Positions 1 through 7,723 of a stretch of 51,001 nt of DNA are shown here, piece by piece. A program made the translations under genes and the position numbers. The first letter of the stretch is position 1. Each line of letters starts with the position of its first letter. Source of the DNA: Hamadaea tsunoensis DSM 44101. Lineage in GTDB: Bacteria; Actinomycetota; Actinomycetes; Mycobacteriales; Micromonosporaceae. A model generated the notes under the pieces. It saw only the letters and a list, made by a program, of their open reading frames with translations. It was not told where the DNA came from and made no database searches. The stretch spans positions 1 through 51,001 of the forward strand of contig NZ_AUAX01000042.1 in the NCBI RefSeq assembly GCF_000428945.1, given 5' to 3'.

Positions 1-209
1 TCGGTGTGGCCGGTCAGCGGTGTGCCGATGGGCTGTCCGGTGGCCAGGTCCCAGAGCCGCACCGTGCGGTCCCAGCTGCCGATAACGACGATCGGCCGGC
101 CTCCGAGAGTGGTGCAGGCGACCGCGTTCACGGCGTAGATGTGGCCGGTGAGGGTCGCGCGTAGGGCTGAAGTGAGCTGACTGCCGGTCGCCCAGATGGG
201 TTCGATCAT
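1..209 (-). CDS. WD40-repeat protein, N-terminal part (runs off the window)
   Basis: Only the first 69 or so codons are present. The reading frame starts at ATG 209 and contains a clear WD40 blade: a TGH turn near residue 25, then a GSWDRTVRLWDLATG strand, followed by the next TGHT turn. The start overlaps the stop of the upstream caspase-NACHT gene as ATGA, so the two are translationally coupled. WD40 propellers are the usual sensor half of caspase-NACHT-WD40 STAND proteins. Here the sensor is encoded as a separate polypeptide, or the two halves are joined by frameshifting. Total length is unknown because the gene continues beyond position 1. Confidence 0.85.
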   Translation of the reverse strand, partial: MIEPIWATGSQLTSALRATLTGHIYAVNAVACTTLGGRPIVVIGSWDRTVRLWDLATGQPIGTPLTGHT

Positions 210-2482
210 GGTCGTGGCTCGGCCGGTGAGACACGCGTTGCCGCGCCGCTCGTGTAGCGCAGGTAGGTGAGGTGGATCAGGCGACGACGTTGCTCCGGGT
301 CGGCTTTGAGGAGGTGGTACGCGGAGCGGTAGACGGCGGCACCCAGACGGGCCTTGTCGCTACGGGCCAAATCCAGGAACTGGAGCAGCGGGTTCGTGTG
401 GGCGAAGGTGAGGTACTCGTAGTCTTCGAGCAGAGGATCGGCGAGATCGGCGTCTGCGGCGTGTTCGATCGCGTGGCGGTGCAGGTACGGCGGGGCATGT
501 TGCCAACTACGGCGGCCATCTCCGCGATCTCGTGTGGCGAGCAGGGCGGTGGTGACCGGTGCAGTGAGGTCATGCTCCTCGTCCGCGGTGATGGGATGTT
601 CGCGTAGATAGTCGGCGAGCCCTTGGTGGTAGAGGCGCAGCAAGCTGACGCCGGAGTCTTCGCTGGCTGCTCGTATGTAGAGCCGTAGGTCGTCGCTGGT
701 GAACAGGTCAGGGTCGGCGGGGCCGACGGCCGGGGTGATCGCACGCAGGAGTTCGACCGGCATGCCAGTGCCCTTGGCGTAGGCCAATGCGGTCAGCGCC
801 GCACGGAGGTGGTGTGGCCGGGGGTGTTCGGCGAGCTCCATCTCCAGGATCTGCGGCAACGTTACCGGCACTTGCCCGATCAGTCGCTCGACGTCGCCGT
901 TGTCGGCTGGCGGGTTGTCCAGGACGTACGTGGCGTAGCGGGCCGCGACCAGGAAATGACCCCACTTCTTCGCAGCGGGGTCGCCCCGATGCTCTTCGTG
1001 GTGGTCGGCCAAGACCGTGGCGATGCCGTTGGCCAGCCGCTCACCCGCCGGCATCTGATGAAACTGATCGAGCAGGAACCGCCGCAAGTCCCGATACAAC
1101 TCCGGACGCGTCGTCTGATCGAGATCGCTCAACCGTCCGCTCTGGGTGGCCCGATCGAGCAGTAGGTGGAACTCCGGCCAGGGCCGGGTTCCGACCAGCA
1201 GCCGCACGGCCGACCGGTCGTCGCTGCGGCGGGCGACAGCCAGCGGCATCAGCAGCACCGCCTGCACGGCGGCCGCTTGCGGGCATTCATCCAGCGCGTC
1301 GACCACGATCACCGGCGGCTCCGGCAGCCCAGCGATCGCCGTGATGAGATCCGCAGCATCCCAGCCTTTGTCCGGCACAGTGAGGCCGAGCTGGCGGCCG
1401 ACCGAGTCGATGATCTCGGTCAGGCTCCGCTGCCGGGCATGCACAGCAACCATGCCCTCGATCACCTCAGGCTGCTCGTCCATCCGCCGCCGCACCGACC
1501 CCGCCAAATCCTCCAACGCCGGATGCGCCGCACACACCAACGCACCCAACAACGCCGACTTCCCCGACCCGGCCGCACCAGTCACCACCCACAGCCCACC
1601 GGTTCCCGTTCCACTCAACCACGGCACCAGCTGACCGAGAACACTGTGCCGGCCGGTAAACCACGCCCCAGCCCGGCCGTGGAAATGACCGAGGTCGGCC
1701 ACCACGTCGGCCACGATCGGCTGCATCGACGGCTCCAAGGCCGCAACCCGATCGGCCCATGGATCGGGTGTATACAGCGGATTCGGCAGGATCCCCGGCG
1801 TTGACCAATGAGAATCGATTTTCGTCGACCGCAAAGTCTGCTTCTGCGGCGGCTTCGACATGCGATCTTGCACCCGGCGCCCGAACTCCGCGAGATCGAC
1901 ATACGGGCGGCGGCGTTCAGCGCCCAAACCGTCGCGCCCGCATTCGCGCAACACCCTGGTCACCGCACGCGTGAAAACACCATCGAACGCCCGCTCATCA
2001 GCGCGAGACGCAGCCAGCACCCATGTCTTCAGGTCCCCTTCCTGCGGCTCCACCAGGAAGTCCAGATCAGCGGCCTTACCCGCTCCGCACAAGTCGACCA
2101 GGAACAGCGTCGGCACACCACTATCGTGCGCGGCCGAAACCCACTCCCAGACGTTGTTGGTACCCGCGAGAGTGCACTGCCCCACAACCTCGACCCGCCG
2201 CTGCTGAGCGCTCAAGCGGCCATGCGAGATCACATGGACCACGCGAGCGTCGACCGTCCCATCATCAAGCAAGCCCATCCAGGCATCCTGGATCTGCTGC
2301 CGGCCCGGATTCTCCAGCAGCTGCACCTCGAAACCCGCGAGCTGGTAGTCCCTCAACGCTGACGCCAACTGCCCGGCGTACTCCACCGAGAACGGCAAAC
2401 TCCAAAACCCGGCCGACGCGATCTTGAATTTGCCCACCCCGATCACCAGCGCTCGGCGCCGTACTGAACTGCTCACGCCCAC
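206..2482 (-). CDS. Caspase-like peptidase + NACHT/STAND NTPase (defence effector)
   Basis: 758-aa protein. The N-terminal part (about residues 8-190) is a caspase-like C14 domain: an ALVIGVGKF opening strand, probable catalytic His in ISHGR (about residue 87) and Cys in DLCGAG (about 132). An NTPase follows with Walker A GAAGSGKS (about 302-309) and Walker B VIVVDALDE, then helical sequence to the end. This is the caspase-NACHT arrangement of STAND signalling proteins, which on infection are thought to oligomerise and release protease activity. I place the start at GTG 2482 (or GTG 2476); the open frame extends upstream to 2686, but those residues look non-coding. The WD40 sensor usually found at the C-terminus is in the next gene, overlapping by ATGA. 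Role in phage defence is inferred from architecture and neighbours. Confidence 0.85.
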   Translation of the reverse strand: MGVSSSVRRRALVIGVGKFKIASAGFWSLPFSVEYAGQLASALRDYQLAGFEVQLLENPGRQQIQDAWMGLLDDGTVDARVVHVISHGRLSAQQRRVEVVGQCTLAGTNNVWEWVSAAHDSGVPTLFLVDLCGAGKAADLDFLVEPQEGDLKTWVLAASRADERAFDGVFTRAVTRVLRECGRDGLGAERRRPYVDLAEFGRRVQDRMSKPPQKQTLRSTKIDSHWSTPGILPNPLYTPDPWADRVAALEPSMQPIVADVVADLGHFHGRAGAWFTGRHSVLGQLVPWLSGTGTGGLWVVTGAAGSGKSALLGALVCAAHPALEDLAGSVRRRMDEQPEVIEGMVAVHARQRSLTEIIDSVGRQLGLTVPDKGWDAADLITAIAGLPEPPVIVVDALDECPQAAAVQAVLLMPLAVARRSDDRSAVRLLVGTRPWPEFHLLLDRATQSGRLSDLDQTTRPELYRDLRRFLLDQFHQMPAGERLANGIATVLADHHEEHRGDPAAKKWGHFLVAARYATYVLDNPPADNGDVERLIGQVPVTLPQILEMELAEHPRPHHLRAALTALAYAKGTGMPVELLRAITPAVGPADPDLFTSDDLRLYIRAASEDSGVSLLRLYHQGLADYLREHPITADEEHDLTAPVTTALLATRDRGDGRRSWQHAPPYLHRHAIEHAADADLADPLLEDYEYLTFAHTNPLLQFLDLARSDKARLGAAVYRSAYHLLKADPEQRRRLIHLTYLRYTSGAATRVSPAEPRP

Positions 2483-2872
2483 AGGCCACCCACCATGCCC
2501 CGTCCTTCGCCGAGCAGCACTTCCAAACCAGACACAATGACAACAGCCATCAATGATCACAACCACAATGGCGGCAAAGAGACAACAGCGGCCACCCAGG
2601 ACATGGCAACGGCCGCCAAGGCCCCGATTTCGCAGCTCGTGGCGATCGCCGACCGGGACAAGCGCGCGGGACATGTCGAGCGGCAAACACCGTGATCACA
2701 TAGGCATCCCGCACGTGCATGACGACGGCCGCATTGACGAACTGGACCGCTCCTGGCTGCACACCGGCAGCCGCGATCTTGCCACTACCAGGAGCGTCGC
2801 ACCTAGGTCAGTGACCTTGTCGGCCAAGTTGGCCCCGACTTGCCCACCGGGAGTCGCGACGGCCGCGGGCCT

Positions 2873-2912
2873 GGAATACCGCTCTTTTGAATACACGGCC
2901 TACCCCAGTAAA
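2873..2912. repeat. 40-bp intercassette repeat, copy A
   Basis: Begins GGAATA and ends CCCCAGTAAA. It aligns without gaps to copies at 5433-5472 and 7469-7508, with 30 of 40 positions identical in all three. Invariant blocks are GGAATA, GAATACA and CCCCAGTAAA. It lies between divergent genes. Confidence 0.85.
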
Positions 2913-3010
2913 GTAGGCATCGTTCGCGGCGGGGGCGACCAGATTCTGTTGTGCCGCAGCGGCTTCGCGTCTCATGGACAGTGAATGACCTCATGGTACG
3001 AGTCATAGCT

Positions 3011-3037
3011 GCAACAATGTTGCGCCTGACGCAACAT
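3011..3037. promoter_or_regulatory. Dyad upstream of the HNH gene (candidate operator)
   Basis: Perfect inverted repeat ATGTTGCG-CCTGA-CGCAACAT at 3017-3037, overlapping a second one (GCAACA-A-TGTTGC, 3011-3023). It lies about 80 bases before the HNH start. A related dyad, GTTGCA-N5-TGCAAC, follows repeat copy C at 7518-7534 ahead of the helicase gene, so the same regulator or structure may serve both cassettes. Function is inferred. Confidence 0.5.
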
Positions 3038-3117
3038 GATCCAGATCGCGTCCGGGCGTCTGCAGCATCACCCAACCTGGCGTGCGATGATCTCGCGAAG
3101 TCAATTAGGATTCTTGG

Positions 3118-3675
3118 ATGCCAAGCAAGCGCCCCGCCATCCCCGCTGACGTACAGCTGGCTGTTCGGGCCGAGGCGGGCTACGCCTGCGCAGTGCCAGG
3201 ATGCCGCCAAACCCCCATTGAGATCGCCCACATCATGCCCTGGGCCGTCAGCCAGGACCACAGCTATGCGAATCTCGTTGCGCTGTGCCCGACTTGCCAC
3301 ACCCGATTCGACGGAGGCGAGATCTCCGTCGACGCGATGCGTCTCTATAAGGCCAAGGTAGGTGCCGACGGACGCATCGTCGTCGGATTGGCTCTGAAGG
3401 CCCGGATACGAGCACGTGTCAAGGAGATCGTAGATGGAGCGGACTTGGAGGGACTCCTCGCGATGGGATGTCCATCCAACGAATATGATCCGGAAGTAGA
3501 CGATCTCGTCGAGTTGTTGATCTCAGGAGAGATCAACTTGTCGTCGGTCGGCGCCTTATGGCGACGTTGGTTCGGCCGGAAGTCGTTCGAACTTGATGTA
3601 CAGCTTGCCTCGTTAGCCCGTGATCTTAAAGACGCTTGGCCGCTGCCGGCGGAGCGGGCTCAGACGCTGGCGTAA
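3118..3675 (+). CDS. HNH endonuclease
   Basis: 185-aa protein with an HNH zinc-finger nuclease domain in the first 65 residues: a CAVPGC pair, then EIAHIMPW carrying the His of the HNH motif, an Asn in YANLVAL, and a closing CPTCH. The remaining 120 residues are mostly helical with no domain I recognise. ATG 3118 is preceded by AGGA at good spacing. The next gene, a PD-(D/E)XK-type nuclease protein, starts 72 bases downstream on the same strand, so the two may form a two-gene restriction-like cassette bounded by repeat copies A and B. A target cannot be told from sequence. Base composition is less GC-rich than the surrounding housekeeping-type genes. Confidence 0.85.
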   Translation: MPSKRPAIPADVQLAVRAEAGYACAVPGCRQTPIEIAHIMPWAVSQDHSYANLVALCPTCHTRFDGGEISVDAMRLYKAKVGADGRIVVGLALKARIRARVKEIVDGADLEGLLAMGCPSNEYDPEVDDLVELLISGEINLSSVGALWRRWFGRKSFELDVQLASLARDLKDAWPLPAERAQTLA

Positions 3676-3747
3676 CTGTCAAGATCGACCAATCCAACCG
3701 ATCTGCCCGCTCGGCCCGGTGTGCCGTTCCTGATAGGAAATCCCGCC

Positions 3748-5367
3748 ATGACACGCCACCGCGTTGATTGGACCGACCCGCGCTTGAGCGCCGGCCTCTA
3801 TGAGGACATGATCGCGGTCCTAATCAGCCGCATTCATCCAAGCGCCCGGCGCGTCGATGGCAGCGGTGGAGATGGAGGCCGCGATGTACAGGTCACCCTC
3901 GCTTCCGGATTGGAGATCTTCGAGCTCAAGAGTTTCACCGGACGAGTCGACGGCGGACGGCGGACGCAGGTAAGGAACTCGCTGCGGCGCGCGGCCCAGC
4001 ACCTTCCAGCCGGATGGCAGCTCGTTGTGCCCATCGACCCCACGCCGGCCGAAGAGGCGTGGTTCGCCAGGCTGACCCAGTCATACACGTTCCCGTGCGA
4101 GTGGCTGGGGAAGACCTGGCTCGACGACAAGATGGCCGCGCATCAAGACATCCCACGCTACTTCCTGGAAGGTAGCAAGGACGAAGTCGTTGAGCTGCTG
4201 CGCGAACTCAACCGAGAACAGGCGGGGCTGGCCAGCGGGGTTCCCGATCTGACCGATCGCCTGCGCGTTCTGCGGGACCGGCTTAACGAACTAGATCCGT
4301 ACTACACGTTCGCCTTCTCAGTTGACCACGCCGGCGCTTCCACCATTACCATGCTGCCTCGCTACAACGGTGCCGAGGAGGACCGCCCAGTCACCGTCGG
4401 CGGAAGCTTTACCTTCCCCGAAACCGAGGAGGGTCGGCGAGCGCGTGAGGCGCTGCGGGCGACCATGGACTACGGCCGCCCCAGCACAATCCCCAGCCAG
4501 TACGTCAAGGAGTTGCACATCGATGCGCCTGCCGGCTTCGGCGGCAGCTTCGACGGCGGTCAGCTAACCTTTGGCCCCACGACCAACTCCGATGCCTCCA
4601 ACCTGCACGGCCAGTTACGCATCGTCGACCCGACAGGACGACCTCTGGCCCAGCTACCGCTGTTCGGCAAGGAGAGGTCCGCTGGGCTCCGAGGCGGCGA
4701 GGTCTCTTTCATCAGCATCGGCGGCGCCATCCAGGTTGTGCTTCGCCTTGATGCAGTGACCACACGGATGAATGTGCACTACAAGTACGTCCACCCTGAA
4801 CGAGCCCTTCCGGCGGCGATCCTCGCGGCCGTGCGATTTCTCGCCGAGGCTCACGTTGGGCGGCAACTCGAAACGTACTTTATGGATCGCCTCGTCGGAC
4901 CGCCGATCGAATTGACCAACCAGTCCGACCAACAATTTGCCAAATACGCCAACCTGGTCGCCGACCTTGATGAGATTCAGCGTATCAGCGGCATCTACTT
5001 CTCCGTACCTGAGCAGTTTTCTGAGCGCGAACTCCACGAGATCAGGCAGGCACACCGTCTACTCAGCGGCAACTCAATCGCCACTCAGTGGGAGGAATTG
5101 TCCATTACTATGACAGCTGAAGGAGTCAGGTCGTTCCAAGACCAGCGTCAACTTAACGCTGAATTCGCAAACATGGTCACCCAAACTGACCTCACGATCA
5201 CACTTAACGGCGCCCAGTTGCCGGTCGGACGGAAACAGCGCCTTTACGCAACAGCCCGCCTAAAGGACATCCCCGACATCGGGCCGGATACACCGCCCGA
5301 CACAGAATATGTGCTGACCTTCGTTCCCGGCGCAGACCCGGGCCTGACGATCTCGCTCGTCCGATAG
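3748..5367 (+). CDS. PD-(D/E)XK-like nuclease domain protein
   Basis: 539-aa protein. The N-terminal 150 residues look like an Mrr-type restriction nuclease fold: GGDGGRDVQV gives the Asp (about residue 46) and EIFELKSF gives the E-x-K pair (about 59-61), followed by a conserved-looking Q/R helix. The remaining 390 residues contain no motif I recognise and may be a recognition or sensor part. I chose ATG 3748 because AGGAA lies 8-9 bases upstream; the frame opens at GTG 3721 without such a site. It follows the HNH gene on the same strand. The nuclease assignment rests on motif spacing alone; the C-terminal part is unassigned. Confidence 0.65.
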   Translation: MTRHRVDWTDPRLSAGLYEDMIAVLISRIHPSARRVDGSGGDGGRDVQVTLASGLEIFELKSFTGRVDGGRRTQVRNSLRRAAQHLPAGWQLVVPIDPTPAEEAWFARLTQSYTFPCEWLGKTWLDDKMAAHQDIPRYFLEGSKDEVVELLRELNREQAGLASGVPDLTDRLRVLRDRLNELDPYYTFAFSVDHAGASTITMLPRYNGAEEDRPVTVGGSFTFPETEEGRRAREALRATMDYGRPSTIPSQYVKELHIDAPAGFGGSFDGGQLTFGPTTNSDASNLHGQLRIVDPTGRPLAQLPLFGKERSAGLRGGEVSFISIGGAIQVVLRLDAVTTRMNVHYKYVHPERALPAAILAAVRFLAEAHVGRQLETYFMDRLVGPPIELTNQSDQQFAKYANLVADLDEIQRISGIYFSVPEQFSERELHEIRQAHRLLSGNSIATQWEELSITMTAEGVRSFQDQRQLNAEFANMVTQTDLTITLNGAQLPVGRKQRLYATARLKDIPDIGPDTPPDTEYVLTFVPGADPGLTISLVR

Positions 5368-5402
5368 CCCCTGGTTCGCATGGCCGTGGCACCGCACTAA
5401 CC

Positions 5403-5587
5403 AGCATCTGCGCAGCGAGACACCCGTGGAAAGGAATATCGGTCCTCCGAATACATGACCTGCCCCAGTAAAACGCCACGAGTTGCATTAGAGCCATCAT
5501 GCAATTCATCGTCGTAGCGCGACTTCGTAAGTTGAGCTACGGGCGCGGTCATCCGATGCGCTGTCAAGCACCATTTGCGCAGATGCT
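5403..5587. repeat. 12-bp perfect inverted repeat flanking repeat copy B
   Basis: AGCATCTGCGCA at 5403-5414 and its exact complement TGCGCAGATGCT at 5576-5587 enclose repeat copy B in a 185-bp segment between two convergent genes. The right arm overlaps the stop codon of the ApeA-like gene. It resembles the termini of a small mobile element, but no second copy and no target duplication were seen. Confidence 0.4.
5433..5472. repeat. 40-bp intercassette repeat, copy B
   Basis: Same 40-bp motif as copies A and C. Similarity to copy C continues past the core (CGCC, CGAGTTGCA, TAGA) to about 5492. It sits between convergent genes, which argues against a simple promoter function. Confidence 0.85.
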
Positions 5588-7049
5588 AATCGCGGGGCTG
5601 TAGCACGGCGCGTAGTGCCGCATCATCACATCCGAGCAGCCTAAGTAGGTGAGCACGAGCCACTCTGTGCAGAACAATCACGACTTCGTTGACCTCCCTC
5701 GCGTCGTAATTCTTACTTCCATGGGAAAGGTCATTACGGATCAGTCGTAGAGCGTGGCCAACGTCTGTCGGCCTCCGTGCATCGCCAAACATTGCTTGAA
5801 TGAGTGGAAGTGCTTTTAGCTCGTCGGTTGGATTATTTGGCAAGTCAGCGAAAATCTGGCGAAGGCGTGCGTCGAGGCTTCCAGGTGGCGTTTTCATAAG
5901 ATATTTGTCAAGGAACCTTCTACCCTCTTTGTAAAGCGATAGGCGGATCGCGCCCAATACCAACGCGCGCTTCTGGGCATGATGTTCGCGCCGAAGTTCT
6001 TCCTCGGCACTGTTTTGGTAACCATGCAGCCCTTCGAATGCCTGAATCAAGAGTAGGTACCGCGACCGCGGATGCAGGTCCGGAACAATCAATGCCGAGC
6101 CGAAAGTCTCCATAAAGGGGTGTTGTTGCAACTCCAGATTGCGCCATTCCTGGACCAGGCTAAGTAGTGGAATTCCGTCGATCTTGACGCGAAATGCAGG
6201 GTCGGCGCGCGCAATATCTTCGTATCTTGAAGCGTAAGGCTCTTGATAGATTCCGTTGCCATAGACCTGCACTCGTCTCGCTCGCTTATCGTCACCCTCC
6301 TGGCCGGCTATGCCTAGAAGCAGATAGGTTAGACGCTCGGAATGTCCGGATGCGAGGCTAATCACGCGATGGAGTGGTGTTACCCAATCGCGTATGCATT
6401 CATCAAAGGTCGCCGGCGACGCCAACTCAACGACTGCAACAGGGCTAAAGGCCATGCGGTGGCGGTAGGGGTCTCCGATCGTGGCAGAGCCGTCGTATTC
6501 GAGACGAAATTTTGCCGTCTCGTCATCCCACTCTTGCGAGCTGTCGGGATTCCCCTCAACCGTCCATGTTCCTTCAAGGTGGCGCAGATTAGCTCCTGAT
6601 GGGAATGTAATAGACTTAAGAGGGGCAACGCCAGCTACGACATCCTGAGCAGTAACCTGAACCTTGATCCAGTCGAATACCAAGTCTTCAAGCTTTCCGA
6701 TGCCCATGCCTACAAGCGCTGCTCGCGGTATTAATATCGCCTGGTCGTGAGTCCAGATTTCAACCTCGACGGAGAGCAGAATAACGTCCAGTCCACTGAC
6801 TAATTTGCCGCGAAGCCGCTCATAGAACTTGCGCTGCGGGAAGCCAGCAGACGACCCGCCGTCGCCAACCTTCCATTCGACAGGGACTTCGCTTCCATAC
6901 ATGCGACCAAGCGGGTAGCCGTTGCCGCGCAATTCAAGATCCCCTGTCACGGCAACTTCGGGCCTGCCGTCGTCAGGTAGGTACCAGGTTACCCGGTACT
7001 CGCCTGGGTCCAGCTTTACCTTCAGCGGAATGTCGTTCCCAGAGGCCAT
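5586..7049 (-). CDS. ApeA-like HEPN-domain protein (candidate abortive-infection RNase)
   Basis: 487-aa protein. The N-terminal region (GEYRVTWYLP ... VTGDLEL ... GYPLGRMYG) matches the beta-rich start of ApeA-family proteins. The C-terminal region carries the HEPN ribonuclease motif R-X4-H as RNDLSH (about residues 438-443). ApeA proteins are single-gene antiphage systems thought to act through HEPN RNA cleavage. I chose ATG 7049, where homology-like sequence begins; the frame is open to 7307, but the extra 86 codons look non-coding. No strong ribosome site precedes 7049 (GAGGG lies rather far upstream). It stands alone between repeat copies B and C. Codon use is less GC-biased than its neighbours, which suggests transfer. 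Confidence 0.7.
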   Translation of the reverse strand: MASGNDIPLKVKLDPGEYRVTWYLPDDGRPEVAVTGDLELRGNGYPLGRMYGSEVPVEWKVGDGGSSAGFPQRKFYERLRGKLVSGLDVILLSVEVEIWTHDQAILIPRAALVGMGIGKLEDLVFDWIKVQVTAQDVVAGVAPLKSITFPSGANLRHLEGTWTVEGNPDSSQEWDDETAKFRLEYDGSATIGDPYRHRMAFSPVAVVELASPATFDECIRDWVTPLHRVISLASGHSERLTYLLLGIAGQEGDDKRARRVQVYGNGIYQEPYASRYEDIARADPAFRVKIDGIPLLSLVQEWRNLELQQHPFMETFGSALIVPDLHPRSRYLLLIQAFEGLHGYQNSAEEELRREHHAQKRALVLGAIRLSLYKEGRRFLDKYLMKTPPGSLDARLRQIFADLPNNPTDELKALPLIQAMFGDARRPTDVGHALRLIRNDLSHGSKNYDAREVNEVVIVLHRVARAHLLRLLGCDDAALRAVLQPRD

Positions 7050-7294
7050 TCGTATAGCATACGTTGCCCTCTTAGCTTCGTCCGTACACCCCGCTAGCTT
7101 CGGAAATGGGCATATAGGAGATCTCGCATTCCGGCCCGAAGGCATGACCTTGACAACAGGGGTCGGCGCCCAGCAACACACCACCCCAGCGAGTGTTCGA
7201 CCGCCGCGGGCCAGCGTGGAATCGGACCGGACGAAGCTACGTGAGATGCGGTGGGGGTCCGGGGATGCATTCACGCCAGCGGCCGGCCGAGCCG

Positions 7295-7420
7295 ACGGCC
7301 CAGCCAAGCTGGCTGCCCGCGCCCGGCGGAGACATCCGCCCGATCTTGAGGATGTACACCCGTGGCGACGACGTGCTCAACGGCACCTACCGACTCCTCG
7401 CGATCCAGCGGCTGACCTGA
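7295..7420 (+). pseudogene. Remnant of a DUF1214 (DUF1254-type) protein C-terminus
   Basis: The frame ending in TGA at 7420 reads SWLPAPGGDIRPILRMY followed by a VLNGTYR...IQRL tail. This is the typical C-terminal signature of DUF1214 proteins (NWLPAP..., LRLY..., LDGTW...). Nothing upstream encodes the rest of such a protein, so this is a truncated relic beside repeat copy C. It suggests past insertion or replacement at this spot. Confidence 0.55.
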
Positions 7421-7468
7421 GCCGTCGAGCTGGAGCCCTCGCGGCGGCAGACCGCCCCAATTCAGCGA

Positions 7469-7508
7469 GGAATAGCGGCCGTTCGAATACAGGTACTGCC
7501 CCAGTAAA
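7469..7508. repeat. 40-bp intercassette repeat, copy C
   Basis: Third copy of the GGAATA...CCCCAGTAAA motif, between the 5' ends of the ApeA-like and helicase genes. It is followed at 7518-7534 by the dyad GTTGCA-CTAGA-TGCAAC, similar in layout to the dyad that follows copy A. Confidence 0.85.
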
Positions 7509-7723
7509 CCGCCGCGAGTTGCACTAGATGCAACAGAGAACAGGACCGATTGTGGCCTGCAGCAGCGAGGGGATCAGGCCGCAGCTGGACGCCGCCGCCA
7601 GGCATCCCGATGATCGGCAGGTATGCGCGGACTCGCGTCCGCGGGGTGGGTATGCTCGGAGAGCCCGGTCTCGCCCGTGTTGAACTCGCGTGTCCGGTTT
7701 GGCGTCGCAGCAGGAGGGCGGGC

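Larger units (their letters stand above)
2483..3117. other. Divergent intergenic region, no convincing gene
   Basis: 635 bases between the caspase-NACHT gene (minus) and the HNH gene (plus). It contains the first copy of a 40-bp repeat (2873-2912) and a dyad at 3017-3037. Short open frames on both strands here have no recognisable domains and no good ribosome binding sites. Confidence 0.6.

Noticed and set aside
2495-2984. Open frames on both strands upstream of the caspase-NACHT gene
   Set aside because: Low-complexity translations without domains, good ribosome sites or consistent codon use; the region also holds the repeat and dyad.
5505-5575. Possible tRNA-like sequence between convergent genes
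   Set aside because: No cloverleaf with a TTC-type arm and acceptor pairing could be built.
2873-7508. GAATACA inside the 40-bp repeats as sites for the XRE regulator
   Set aside because: The repeats have only one half-site; TGTATTC is not present 8 bases away, so the match to the operator is probably coincidental.
2873-7508. 40-bp repeats as a CRISPR array
   Set aside because: Only three copies, spaced 2.0-2.6 kb apart with genes between them.
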